In this document: one piece after another, positions 1 through 5,959 of the stretch
How positions within the stretch are numbered: position 1 is the first letter of the stretch
How the letters are laid out: every line of letters starts with the position of its first letter
NCBI GenBank assembly: GCA_015232955.1
Contig: JADFYS010000106.1
Span: 1-6,822 of the forward strand
Direction of reading: 5' to 3'
Origin: Gammaproteobacteria bacterium
GTDB taxonomy: Bacteria > Pseudomonadota > Gammaproteobacteria > Thiohalomonadales > Thiohalomonadaceae
Length of the DNA stretch: 6,822 bases
The notes under the pieces: model-generated
Told to the model about the DNA's origin: nothing
Databases searched by the model: none
The model's input: only the letters and a program-made list of their open reading frames with translations
Position numbers and translations under genes: made by a program

Positions 1-8
1 CTGCTTTT

Positions 9-284
9 TTAACCCTCACCCCTACCCTCTCCCGCTGGGAGAGGGAGATCAGGTGATGGGGTCTGAACGGTTACCTCCAGAGCATCCTCCCCCGCCTCCA
101 TCATCGCCTCGGTCTGCTGCAGCAGTTGATCATAGAGATGGTCCATCGCCTCGCTATCGGCGGTGGAGATCTCTTCCGCCACCGCAATCAATAGCGTCTC
201 ATCTGAATCCGCTTGAAACTCTAGCTGTCGTGTCTCCAGTTCGGCGACAAAGCGATCACGAGCCCCCAAAAAAGAGATACTCAT
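9..284 (-). CDS. Uncharacterised small acidic protein, second gene of the nfu unit
   Basis: This 91-residue protein has no family I recognise. The ATG is preceded by a GGAG ribosome binding site 6 bases upstream, and the gene begins 33 bp after the nfu stop on the same strand, so the two are probably cotranscribed. Residues 1 to about 70 are acidic and predicted mostly helical, with no signal peptide, membrane segment or cysteine. The tail from about residue 76 (rich in P, G and E) is translated from a dispersed palindromic repeat: residues 80-87 lie over its hairpin. The ancestral protein probably ended near residue 75, and the tail is likely acquired and unstructured. The operon position suggests, but does not show, a link with Fe-S metabolism. 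Confidence 0.72.
   Translation of the reverse strand: MSISFLGARDRFVAELETRQLEFQADSDETLLIAVAEEISTADSEAMDHLYDQLLQQTEAMMEAGEDALEVTVQTPSPDLPLPAGEGRGEG
25..45. repeat. Perfect 9-bp palindrome of a dispersed intergenic repeat
   Basis: CCCTCTCCC (25-33) and GGGAGAGGG (37-45) are exact inverted repeats around a GCT loop. The left flank (11-24) is rich in CCCTCACCCC. From general knowledge, this arrangement is typical of a short palindromic repeat scattered in many proteobacterial genomes, usually between genes. Here it lies inside the 3' end of the gene at 9-284. On the minus strand no T-run directly follows the hairpin, so it is not a standard intrinsic terminator, although it could slow RNA decay. 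Confidence 0.75.
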
Positions 285-317
285 ACATCGCTCCGCCCCC
301 GAGAGATTACAACAAGT

Positions 318-548
318 TCATCGCACCGCTTCTACTGCGGTAATACCGGGAACCTTGGCCATTAAGTGGCGCTCGATCCCCATCTTTAGGGTCATCGTGG
401 CTGAAGGGCAGCCAGAGCAGGCCCCCTGAAGGCGAACCAGCACCACGCCATCGTCAGTGGTATCGACAAACTCAACATTCCCGCCATCTGCCTGAAGCGC
501 AGGACGGATATCACCCAGAGCTGATTCGATTAACTTCTGATCTAACAC
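318..548 (-). CDS. NifU C-terminal (Nfu) domain Fe-S cluster scaffold/carrier
   Basis: At 76 residues this is a stand-alone Nfu domain, with no NfuA-type A-type N-terminus and no NifU N-terminal domain. The family assembles or carries a [4Fe-4S] cluster at a dimer interface and passes it to apo-proteins in the cytosol. Its hallmarks are visible: the ADGGNVEFV segment at residues 20-28 and the CSGCPSA motif at 44-50, whose C44 and C47 are the cluster ligands. The start is GTG, supported by AAGGAG 7 bases upstream; the next in-frame ATG is too late. It is the first gene of a two-gene unit with the small protein at 9-284 and is divergent from the PLD-like gene. I saw no convincing IscR-type operator in the 125-bp upstream region. 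The family call is firm, but which apo-proteins it serves is unknown. Confidence 0.93.
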   Translation of the reverse strand: MLDQKLIESALGDIRPALQADGGNVEFVDTTDDGVVLVRLQGACSGCPSATMTLKMGIERHLMAKVPGITAVEAVR

Positions 549-673
549 TACTTTTCTCCTTGTTTAAGTGGCACATTCTCTTCCGCCATTAATTTATCAT
601 TGCCCGTTCGTGCTAAACGCGCAACCATTCTCGGCGACAATTTTCCGCCCCATATTGTACACTCTACCCGACC

Positions 674-1207
674 ATGCACCAGCTACTACTCAACCGTTCT
701 ATCTATGAAGAGCTGATCCTCAGCCATCTCCCCGAAGCGAGACAGTTTGTCTGGCTGGTGACTGCGGATATTAAGGATATGTATATCGAGACGGCAAAGG
801 GGTTTGCCCCCCTGCTCCAACTTCTGGCAGAGCTGGTCGCCAATGGCGTGGCGATTCGCCTGATTCACGCCAAAGAGCCGGGGCCGAGGTTCCGCGAAGA
901 TTTTGATCGCTTTCCGCAACTGGTTGCGAACGATCTCTTTGAGCGCATCCTCTGCCCCCGGGTTCACACCAAGGCGATCATTATCGATAACCGTCTCGCC
1001 TTTGTCGGATCCCCCAACCTCACCGGTGCCGGCATGGGGAGTAAACACCGAGACAAACGCAACTTTGAGGCGGGCTTTCTCTTTGACGACCGCCAACAGA
1101 TTCGTGAGTTGAGCGACTGGGTCGATGCCCTCTACCTCGGGGAGTTCTGCCCCAGCTGTCGGCGACGGGAGTTTTGTCAGGATCCGCTGGATAGCGGTTT
1201 TGGATAA
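674..1207 (+). CDS. Single-HKD phospholipase D-like protein with a C-x2-C-x5-C tail
   Basis: The 177-residue protein has one complete HKD motif: H98, K100 and D105 (H-x-K-x4-D), followed by GSPN at 112-115 and FEAG at 131-134. In the PLD superfamily the His makes a covalent phospho-intermediate. Short single-motif members such as the nuclease Nuc dimerise to build one active site, so a phosphodiesterase or nuclease role is likely. No signal peptide is visible, so it is probably cytosolic, unlike secreted Nuc. The tail carries C159, C162 and C168 in C-x2-C-x5-C spacing, with C94 as a possible fourth ligand. The ATG at 674 has no Shine-Dalgarno sequence. A weak -10-like TATTGT at 653-658 would place transcription start only about 10 bases upstream, so a very short leader is possible. 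The substrate (DNA, RNA or lipid) cannot be told from sequence. Confidence 0.88.
   Translation: MHQLLLNRSIYEELILSHLPEARQFVWLVTADIKDMYIETAKGFAPLLQLLAELVANGVAIRLIHAKEPGPRFREDFDRFPQLVANDLFERILCPRVHTKAIIIDNRLAFVGSPNLTGAGMGSKHRDKRNFEAGFLFDDRQQIRELSDWVDALYLGEFCPSCRRREFCQDPLDSGFG
1184..1201 (+). terminator. Possible weak intrinsic terminator at the PLD gene end
   Basis: CCGCT (1184-1188) and AGCGG (1193-1197) form a GC-rich 5-bp stem with a GGAT loop, followed by TTTT. It lies just before the TAA stop of the PLD-like gene and 33 bp before the stop of the convergent aldolase-like gene. The stem and T-run are both short, so chance is a real alternative. Confidence 0.25.
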
Positions 1208-1233
1208 GCGGCAACCCTGAACAAATTTTCTCC

Positions 1234-2370
1234 CTACGCCCTACTCCAGAGGTAGTCGATACTGATCCGCTCTCCCGCCACCGGGCGAAAATAGTCATCA
1301 GCAAAGGCGACATGTTGCGGATGATCCCGATAACTGGCGATCACCGCAGGGTGGCAAAACTGCACCAGCCAGGTGTAACGGTAGGCAGCCCCCTCCTTAA
1401 TCGCTTCGCCGGTAACCACTTCGCGCACCCCGGCGATCTGTGACAACACCTCCCTTCCCCGGTGCAGCATCGCAGTCACACCGGCTTCGTCCAGCCCCTC
1501 AACATTAAAGATAATGAGGTGCTCCACCGGTAGCCATGGCGTTACCGTTTGTAATAACGCCGGCGCCTTACCCGCGGCCTGGGTCAACCTCATCCACGAC
1601 TCCGCCTCTGAGGCTACGGCTTCCCGAATTCGGGCGCGATCGGGGAGATTTTCTCCATCAAGACTATGGAGATGATCCCTGACCAGCGCCGTCACTACGG
1701 CGGCTAGCGCACCACACTCTCCAACCTTGGCGACACCAGAGGTGATAAGCTGCTGCAGCTGTGCCGACTCGGGTGCTACCGGGCAAGATAGCCCCCACGG
1801 AAGATCGAGGGATCGCTGCAGCCGCTGCAACCCCTCTTCAACCCTGCGCCACTGTGCCAACTCATCTCCGTCTCGGCTCGCCCCGGATATTGCCACCGCG
1901 AGCCGCCCGACACCGGTGGTGGTAATCAACTGCTGCAGGGTGTCGCTATCCAGATTATCGCTTGGAATGGTCGCCTCGATCGCGATTCCGCATCCCGTTG
2001 CCATCTTTACCATCTCCGTCAGCAGGGCGCGCCCCTCTTGCGCCAACGGCGATCCTACGCTCACTGCGATCCCATTACAGCCACGGTTGATCGCGGTGAT
2101 CGTCTCCGCTACCGTTCCACCACTTCGGTACTCAATCGCCACTGGAACTGCGCTTTTTCGTGCCGCTGCCTCCACCGCGGGGAGGAGCAGCTCCTGATCC
2201 ACTGTAGCAACGGCTGCTGCCGGGATGGTCACGATGAACGGTGACTGCCACTGTTCGGCAGCGATCACCACCCCCGCCAACAGATCCAGGCACTCTACCT
2301 CAAATGCGGGTACCGCATAATGGTGATCATAGGCGTGCCGTACCATCTCTCTCATATCCACTAACGCCAT
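1234..2370 (-). CDS. Class II aldolase-like barrel fused to a C-terminal Dabb domain; active site degenerate
   Basis: Residues 1 to about 232 follow the class II fructose-bisphosphate/tagatose aldolase (FbaA/GatY) pattern: AVPAFEV at 19-25, VPVAIEYRSGG at 75-85, IEATI at 131-135, GRLAVAISGAS at 155-165 and SGVAKVGECGAL at 211-222. By hand alignment the residues needed for Zn-dependent catalysis are missing. The usual HLDHG reads EYRSG (80-84), the EAE motif reads EAT, the T/VHG segment reads SGAS, and HGGSG reads SCPVAP. Residues 282-376 look like a Dabb (stress-responsive A/B barrel) domain, with VEHLIIFNV at the start, HPQHV at 350-354 and a final RISIDY strand. The ATG has an AGGAG site 5 bases upstream. 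It may be a non-catalytic or repurposed aldolase fold; ordinary fructose-bisphosphate aldolase activity is unlikely. The gene converges with the PLD gene and diverges from modA. Confidence 0.82.
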   Translation of the reverse strand: MALVDMREMVRHAYDHHYAVPAFEVECLDLLAGVVIAAEQWQSPFIVTIPAAAVATVDQELLLPAVEAAARKSAVPVAIEYRSGGTVAETITAINRGCNGIAVSVGSPLAQEGRALLTEMVKMATGCGIAIEATIPSDNLDSDTLQQLITTTGVGRLAVAISGASRDGDELAQWRRVEEGLQRLQRSLDLPWGLSCPVAPESAQLQQLITSGVAKVGECGALAAVVTALVRDHLHSLDGENLPDRARIREAVASEAESWMRLTQAAGKAPALLQTVTPWLPVEHLIIFNVEGLDEAGVTAMLHRGREVLSQIAGVREVVTGEAIKEGAAYRYTWLVQFCHPAVIASYRDHPQHVAFADDYFRPVAGERISIDYLWSRA

Positions 2371-2394
2371 CTACACTCCTCCTCTATCTCTCAT

Positions 2395-2424
2395 TTGCTT
2401 CAACGAGGGAATATCTCCTAAAAT
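2395..2424 (+). promoter_or_regulatory. Candidate sigma-70 promoter for modA
   Basis: TTGCTT (2395-2400) is separated by 18 bases from TAAAAT (2419-2424), which matches the -10 consensus at five of six positions. It ends 36 bp before the modA GTG. I found no ModE-like palindrome in the 90-bp divergent region, so molybdate control is not evident. Confidence 0.35.
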
Positions 2425-2460
2425 GGTTCTCTAAATGTTCAGAAAAGGAGTTCTCCCCTC

Positions 2461-3336
2461 GTGCCCGTTCTCTCTCCGCTCTCTTCTCTCCGCTTGCGTA
2501 AGCAGTTTACTGTAGTTGGCTTTAACCTGCTCTGCCTCTTGCCAACACTGCTCTCCGCTGCCGAAGTTCATGTCGCCGTGGCCGCCAATTTTACGGCAGC
2601 GATGCGTGATATTGTCGCTCAATTTGAGGAGGCCACGCCTCATAGAGCGATCGTCAGTTACGGCTCCACCGGAAAGCTCTATGCCCAGATCCGCAATGGT
2701 GCCCCGTTTGCCCTCTTCCTTGCGGCTGACGCCGAGCGGCCAGAGCGGCTGGAGAGAGAGGGGGTCGCCATTGCCGATAGCCGTTTTACTTATGCCGTGG
2801 GAAAGCTGGTGCTCTGGAGCCCGGATCCCAATCTGATTGACCCTAGAGGTGAGGTTCTACGACAGAAAGGGGTTGACCGAATCGCCCTTGCCAACCCCAA
2901 AAGCGCGCCGTATGGCGGTGCCGCCCTTGAGGTGCTGCAAAGATTCAATCTCTGGCAGTCACCCGAGATCACCTTTATTCAGGGGGATAGTATCAGTCAG
3001 ACCTATCAATATATCTCCAGTGGCAATGTCCCTCTGGGGTTCATTGCGTTGGCGCAGATCGCCCTCCTCCCCCCGGGAAAATCGGGTTCACACTGGCTGA
3101 TTCCAGAGGCTCTCTACCAACCGCTCCGGCAGCAGGCGGTGCTTCTGAAAAGAGGAGAGAAGAGTAGCGCCGCCCAGGCCCTTTATCGCTGGCTACAAAA
3201 TAGTGAGAGCCGCAAGGTGATTACCCGCTACGGTTACGGCCTTACTCCATCACCATCCGCTCCGGTTCACGATAGAGCAGCATCGCCAGCGCAGCCGCAG
3301 CAAGGAGATCACGATCTTCGCCCTGAACCGTTTTAG
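2461..3336 (+). CDS. modA: Periplasmic molybdate-binding protein (ModA family) with a C-terminal extension
   Basis: The product is the substrate-binding subunit of a molybdate (or tungstate) ABC transporter. A signal peptide covers about residues 13-33, with cleavage near LSA/AE. The mature N-terminus VHVAVAANFTAAM (36-48), YGSTG at 67-71 and NPKSAPYGG at 145-153 are the family's oxyanion-binding segments, and the ALFLAADAERPERL region (84-97) is also typical. The start is GTG, with AAGGAG 10 bases upstream, somewhat far. A TTG at 2494 would give a shorter, tidier signal peptide but has no ribosome binding site. ModA proteins usually end near RYGYGL (256-261); here about 30 extra residues of low-complexity, non-family sequence follow, translated antisense to the 3' end of the lipoprotein gene. 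No modB or modC is adjacent, so the permease and ATPase must be elsewhere. Confidence 0.9.
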   Translation: MPVLSPLSSLRLRKQFTVVGFNLLCLLPTLLSAAEVHVAVAANFTAAMRDIVAQFEEATPHRAIVSYGSTGKLYAQIRNGAPFALFLAADAERPERLEREGVAIADSRFTYAVGKLVLWSPDPNLIDPRGEVLRQKGVDRIALANPKSAPYGGAALEVLQRFNLWQSPEITFIQGDSISQTYQYISSGNVPLGFIALAQIALLPPGKSGSHWLIPEALYQPLRQQAVLLKRGEKSSAAQALYRWLQNSESRKVITRYGYGLTPSPSAPVHDRAASPAQPQQGDHDLRPEPF

Positions 3337-3976
3337 CGATCCAGACCCGACCCTCATTGATAATCTCCACCGCAGCCAACGCCCCGTGGTCACCGGTAAT
3401 CGTAAAACCGTTGGCCGCAGCCGTGGCAATTGCCGCCCCCTGCAAGCGATCAATCCCCTCTATTTTCCAGCTACGAAGGCCATCACTACGGCCAATCATC
3501 CCCCCGAGAGGGGTGCCATTACCACTCTCCGCCAGCGCCATCAACCAGCCGCGCTCGCTACTTTCCCCGCTTCGGGTAAAACCACAACTAAAACGGTTAT
3601 TCGACTCAACCACCCAAGACCAGTTCTCCCCCAGAAGAAGATCAAGGCTCATTTCGCGGAGGGTGGCCCGGTTGTGGCACTCCACCCGCCACGGCGTTCC
3701 ACCGCCCCCCTCTAGCTGAAATCGAAATCCGCCGTCCTGCGTCGCAGAGTGGTAACCAAAAAGTTGCCACTGGCCGATACTATCCCACTCGCGATCGACC
3801 TCACCACTGCTATAAGGTCCAAAAGAGACCTTCTCTTTTAGCATCAACCCCTGTCGTCCAGACACCGCATACTGGTCAGCTTTGGCGCTAAACTGGGGAT
3901 CAAGCTCCATCACCGCTTGATGGCAGCCAGTGCCAACCGCGAATAGAAGGAGTAAAGCCCACACTCTTGTTCTCAT
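3242..3976 (-). CDS. Uncharacterised secreted protein, probable lipoprotein
   Basis: The 244-residue protein starts with a basic and then hydrophobic signal sequence ending in VGTGC, making C18 a probable lipidation site, although Gly at -3 is not the usual lipobox Leu. The ATG has GGAGGA 9 bases upstream. The body resembles a conserved but uncharacterised bacterial family, with an SGRQGLMLKEKVSFGPY segment at 39-55, a mid-region cysteine (C100) and a C-terminal helix that follows an E/G-R-V-W-I strand at 208-213. I know of no function for it. C100 and C131 are the only cysteines of the mature chain beyond C18 and could form a disulfide, which would fit the upstream dsbB. It lies downstream of dsbB on the same strand but is separated by the repeat at 4013-4114. 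Its stop codon overlaps the convergent modA tail. Confidence 0.8.
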   Translation of the reverse strand: MRTRVWALLLLFAVGTGCHQAVMELDPQFSAKADQYAVSGRQGLMLKEKVSFGPYSSGEVDREWDSIGQWQLFGYHSATQDGGFRFQLEGGGGTPWRVECHNRATLREMSLDLLLGENWSWVVESNNRFSCGFTRSGESSERGWLMALAESGNGTPLGGMIGRSDGLRSWKIEGIDRLQGAAIATAAANGFTITGDHGALAAVEIINEGRVWIAKTVQGEDRDLLAAAALAMLLYREPERMVME

Positions 3977-4012
3977 CCAATCAGATCCTCCAAAAAGTCA
4001 TAACATCTCCAG

Positions 4013-4114
4013 CTATACCCAAGACAGTTGGAAACTGTGGATTGCAGGGAGTCGAGAGGAGTCGCGCTTATCGGCTTTCTGAAACCCGCGTTTTCAGGGT
4101 TCTTGGGGTTATAG
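4013..4114. repeat. MITE-like element with imperfect terminal inverted repeats
   Basis: CTATACCCAAGA (4013-4024) is mirrored by TCTTGGGGTTATAG (4101-4114), whose complement reads CTATAACCCCAAGA. Just inside each end is a smaller hairpin: ACAGTT-GGA-AACTGT (4024-4038) on the left and CTGAAA...TTTCAG (4079-4097) on the right. A direct repeat GGAGTCG lies at 4048-4054 and 4058-4064. No ORF fits inside, and I see no clear target-site duplication. The element begins 1 bp after the dsbB stop and fills most of the gap before the lipoprotein gene. It could be a non-autonomous mobile element, a dispersed RNA-structured repeat, or a chance arrangement; other genomic copies would decide. Confidence 0.45.
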
Positions 4115-4115
4115 A

Positions 4116-4646
4116 CTACCGTCGCTGTAATAAATTACCCACTACAAAAAGCAGTGACCAGAGCAGCAACACCACAGAGAAGAGAAGTAGCCCCTCTGCC
4201 ATGGTCACCCCAAACAGCAGCTCGGGGGTGTAGCCGCACGCCTCGGTGGGTGCAAAGAGTTGGGGGAGCCAGCGATCAAGGGCAAACCAGAGGGGGAAAC
4301 CGGGATCCATACTGCAGCTGCCGAAGATCCAGCCGCGTTCGGTCCCCAATAGCTGCCACGATCGCTCCAACAGCCCAATCCCAACGCCAAGGGTGAGGAG
4401 GTGGAGCAGGGTTCCGCCCCAGCGCCAGCGGCAGAGCCCGATCCCAAGCAGCCCCACCATCAGCAGAGCCAATACCCAGACCCGGGTCTGTATACAGAGC
4501 ACACAGGGGCCGTAGTGCAGTTGATACTGATAGAATAGCGCCAATGATTCGAAGGAGAGTGCAAGAAGAGCCACAGTTAACCAGTAGTAGATGCTGCCTT
4601 GAAGCTGTGCCAGCTTCTGCCATAGCCCAATAACGCTCGCCTTCAT
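4116..4646 (-). CDS. dsbB: Disulfide bond formation protein B (quinone-linked DsbA oxidase)
   Basis: DsbB sits in the inner membrane, reoxidises periplasmic DsbA and passes electrons to ubiquinone or menaquinone. The 176-residue protein matches the family length and its four-helix layout, with hydrophobic segments near 21-39, 54-72, 78-94 and 143-171. The first redox pair is the CVLC motif (C48, C51). R55 follows four residues after C51, as the conserved quinone-interacting Arg does in E. coli DsbB. The second pair is C111 and C137 in the large periplasmic loop, so both disulfides are intact. The ATG is 10 bp after the stop of the antitoxin-like gene; a GAGAGA stretch 4 bases upstream is a modest ribosome binding site, so translational coupling is likely. 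No dsbA is present in the window. Confidence 0.95.
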   Translation of the reverse strand: MKASVIGLWQKLAQLQGSIYYWLTVALLALSFESLALFYQYQLHYGPCVLCIQTRVWVLALLMVGLLGIGLCRWRWGGTLLHLLTLGVGIGLLERSWQLLGTERGWIFGSCSMDPGFPLWFALDRWLPQLFAPTEACGYTPELLFGVTMAEGLLLFSVVLLLWSLLFVVGNLLQRR

Positions 4647-4656
4647 CTATTCTCTC

Positions 4657-5100
4657 TCAATTTTGGAAACCTCGATTCCCATCACAATACCCAACAGAGA
4701 TGACGCTCTCCTGAAGATATTCGAGTACATGTGCCAGTTTTCCCTCATCTACTATCAGATAGAAAGGGACTCCCCCCAGCGTTGGCTGCTCCCGCCGCAA
4801 CCAGTGCACCATCTTCGACCGAACCCCTCCCAGCTGCTGCTGTAGAAGGTGGTGCAGACAAACCAACCGCTCCCCCTGCAACCGCACCTCACTTCCCGGC
4901 AAGAGCGGTAGCTCCCCTGAATAGAAAGCGGTAATACCGGGACAGCGTAACCCGAGGATTCGGGCCAGCTCGGCCCGGGCTAGCCCTAGCACCTCGGCGG
5001 CGGCAAGGATCGCCTTGCGCAGCTGTTCAGGATCATTATTGTGCGGGAGGTTAGGTCGATCTCCCGACTCCTGGAGAATGCTCCCCCTACAGGGCGGCAT
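4657..5100 (-). CDS. Xre/MbcA/ParS-type antitoxin-like protein (DUF2384) without an adjacent toxin
   Basis: The 147-residue protein has a helix-turn-helix at about 33-61 (AAEVLGLARAELARILGL and the recognition helix GITAFYSGE) and a C-terminal DUF2384-like domain at about 77-133, with the diagnostic WLRREQPTLGG (100-110) and GKLAHVLEYLQ (120-130). In Xre-RES modules this C-terminal domain binds the toxin. No RES-domain gene lies next to it, so it may be a solitary DNA-binding regulator. The ATG at 5100 lies 14 bp inside the desaturase gene and has no ribosome binding site of its own, which points to translational coupling; no better GTG or TTG start exists before the HTH. The last residues (131-147) extend slightly past the domain. 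It could regulate its own operon, but I found no operator. Confidence 0.85.
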   Translation of the reverse strand: MPPCRGSILQESGDRPNLPHNNDPEQLRKAILAAAEVLGLARAELARILGLRCPGITAFYSGELPLLPGSEVRLQGERLVCLHHLLQQQLGGVRSKMVHWLRREQPTLGGVPFYLIVDEGKLAHVLEYLQESVISVGYCDGNRGFQN

Positions 5101-5857
5101 ACTTTATGAGATGGTTTGGAATTTTATCTTTAATCGTTTCATGTAGTTGCGGCAGTAACGACCAGTGCACTCCCTGTTTGTGGTGGTGGGCGGTGTGGTA
5201 TCCGAGGTTACCGGTAGTCAGGTTGTAAAAGCGGTTCAGATTGTTGCGTGACGCCTCAAACTCGTTATCGGTACTGAGGTTCGAGTGATGTTCATAGGTG
5301 GCCCATGAGGTGAGAAGGATCCCCATCACCATCGGCAAAATAAAGAGAAACAGCCCCTGCGCCGGCCGCAGCCAGGTCAGTACCGCGACCACCAGCAGGG
5401 TAGTCACGGTGTAGATGACAAATTTGCGCTGTAACTTTGGATAGCGTCTACCTACACCATAGGCGCGGATATGCGCCGTACCGGCAACATTCAGGGTGTA
5501 CTCTACCTCTCCCATCGTTCTTCCCGAGCGGCACTGCCAACGACTCTCATCCTTACTCTGATCAAGGAAGTTGAGGTGGTGACCCAAAACATGGTGGAGC
5601 AGCCACATATTGGTAGTTACCCCCGTATGGAGCGCATAGAAGAACTCCAACAGAAGGTTGAGGGGCCGCTTGCGAAAGGTGGGGGTGTGTTGATGGTGGT
5701 GATTCCAGGCCCCTATCTTCCCTTTGGGGATGATCATCAACAGCCAGAAGAGTGCCAGAACCCAGACCGCATCCACCAGAAAATAGAGGGAAAAATCGAG
5801 TAGCGAGAGGAGAAGAATTATCGTCACCGGAATGCGATCCGCAGGATACCTAAACAC
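5087..5857 (-). CDS. Membrane fatty acid desaturase-family protein
   Basis: This is an integral-membrane di-iron enzyme of the fatty acid desaturase/hydroxylase superfamily, which introduces double bonds into acyl chains (or hydroxylates related lipids) using O2 and an electron donor. The histidine boxes are WNHHHQH (51-57), HHVLGHH (88-94), YEHH (188-191) and YHTAHHHKQGVHW (220-232). Together they give the HxxxH, HxxHH and HxxHH ligand set of the superfamily. Hydrophobic segments lie near 10-42, 148-162 and 168-185. At 256 residues it is short for the family (often 300-400) and lacks any fused cytochrome b5 or ferredoxin domain. GTG is the start, with AAGGAG 6 bases upstream. It is the first gene of the unit with the antitoxin-like gene and dsbB. 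The acyl substrate and regiochemistry cannot be deduced. Confidence 0.88.
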   Translation of the reverse strand: MFRYPADRIPVTIILLLSLLDFSLYFLVDAVWVLALFWLLMIIPKGKIGAWNHHHQHTPTFRKRPLNLLLEFFYALHTGVTTNMWLLHHVLGHHLNFLDQSKDESRWQCRSGRTMGEVEYTLNVAGTAHIRAYGVGRRYPKLQRKFVIYTVTTLLVVAVLTWLRPAQGLFLFILPMVMGILLTSWATYEHHSNLSTDNEFEASRNNLNRFYNLTTGNLGYHTAHHHKQGVHWSLLPQLHETIKDKIPNHLIKYAAL

Positions 5858-5895
5858 TAATTACTCCTTGGGTTACGGCCATAAATTGATGCCTT

Positions 5896-5923
5896 TTTAT
5901 AGATGACAGAGAGAGCTGCTACA
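5896..5923 (-). promoter_or_regulatory. Weak candidate promoter for the desaturase operon
   Basis: Read on the minus strand, TATAAA (plus 5896-5901) is a fair -10, with a poor -35-like TGTAGC 16 bases upstream (plus 5918-5923). It would start transcription about 35 bases before the GTG. Only the -10 is convincing. Confidence 0.22.
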
Positions 5924-5959
5924 TGAACTTCCCCCCTCAGAGAGGGAGGAGAGATGATA

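Noticed and set aside
549..673. Promoters or an IscR operator in the nfu/PLD divergent region
   Set aside because: AT-rich hexamers are present (for example 591-599 on the minus strand and 653-658 on the plus strand), but none has a -35 at acceptable spacing, and no IscR-type motif could be aligned.
686..1096. Minus-strand open frame of 136 codons opposite the PLD-like gene
   Set aside because: Fully antisense to a gene with an intact HKD motif; its own translation has no recognisable features.
4657..5100. A complete toxin-antitoxin module
   Set aside because: Only the antitoxin-like partner is present. The flanking genes are a desaturase and dsbB, with no RES or other toxin frame nearby.
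5931..5949. C-run/G-run hairpin as terminator of the TerB-like gene
   Set aside because: The stem has an internal mismatch and no T-run follows it on the minus strand, so it does not meet the intrinsic-terminator pattern.
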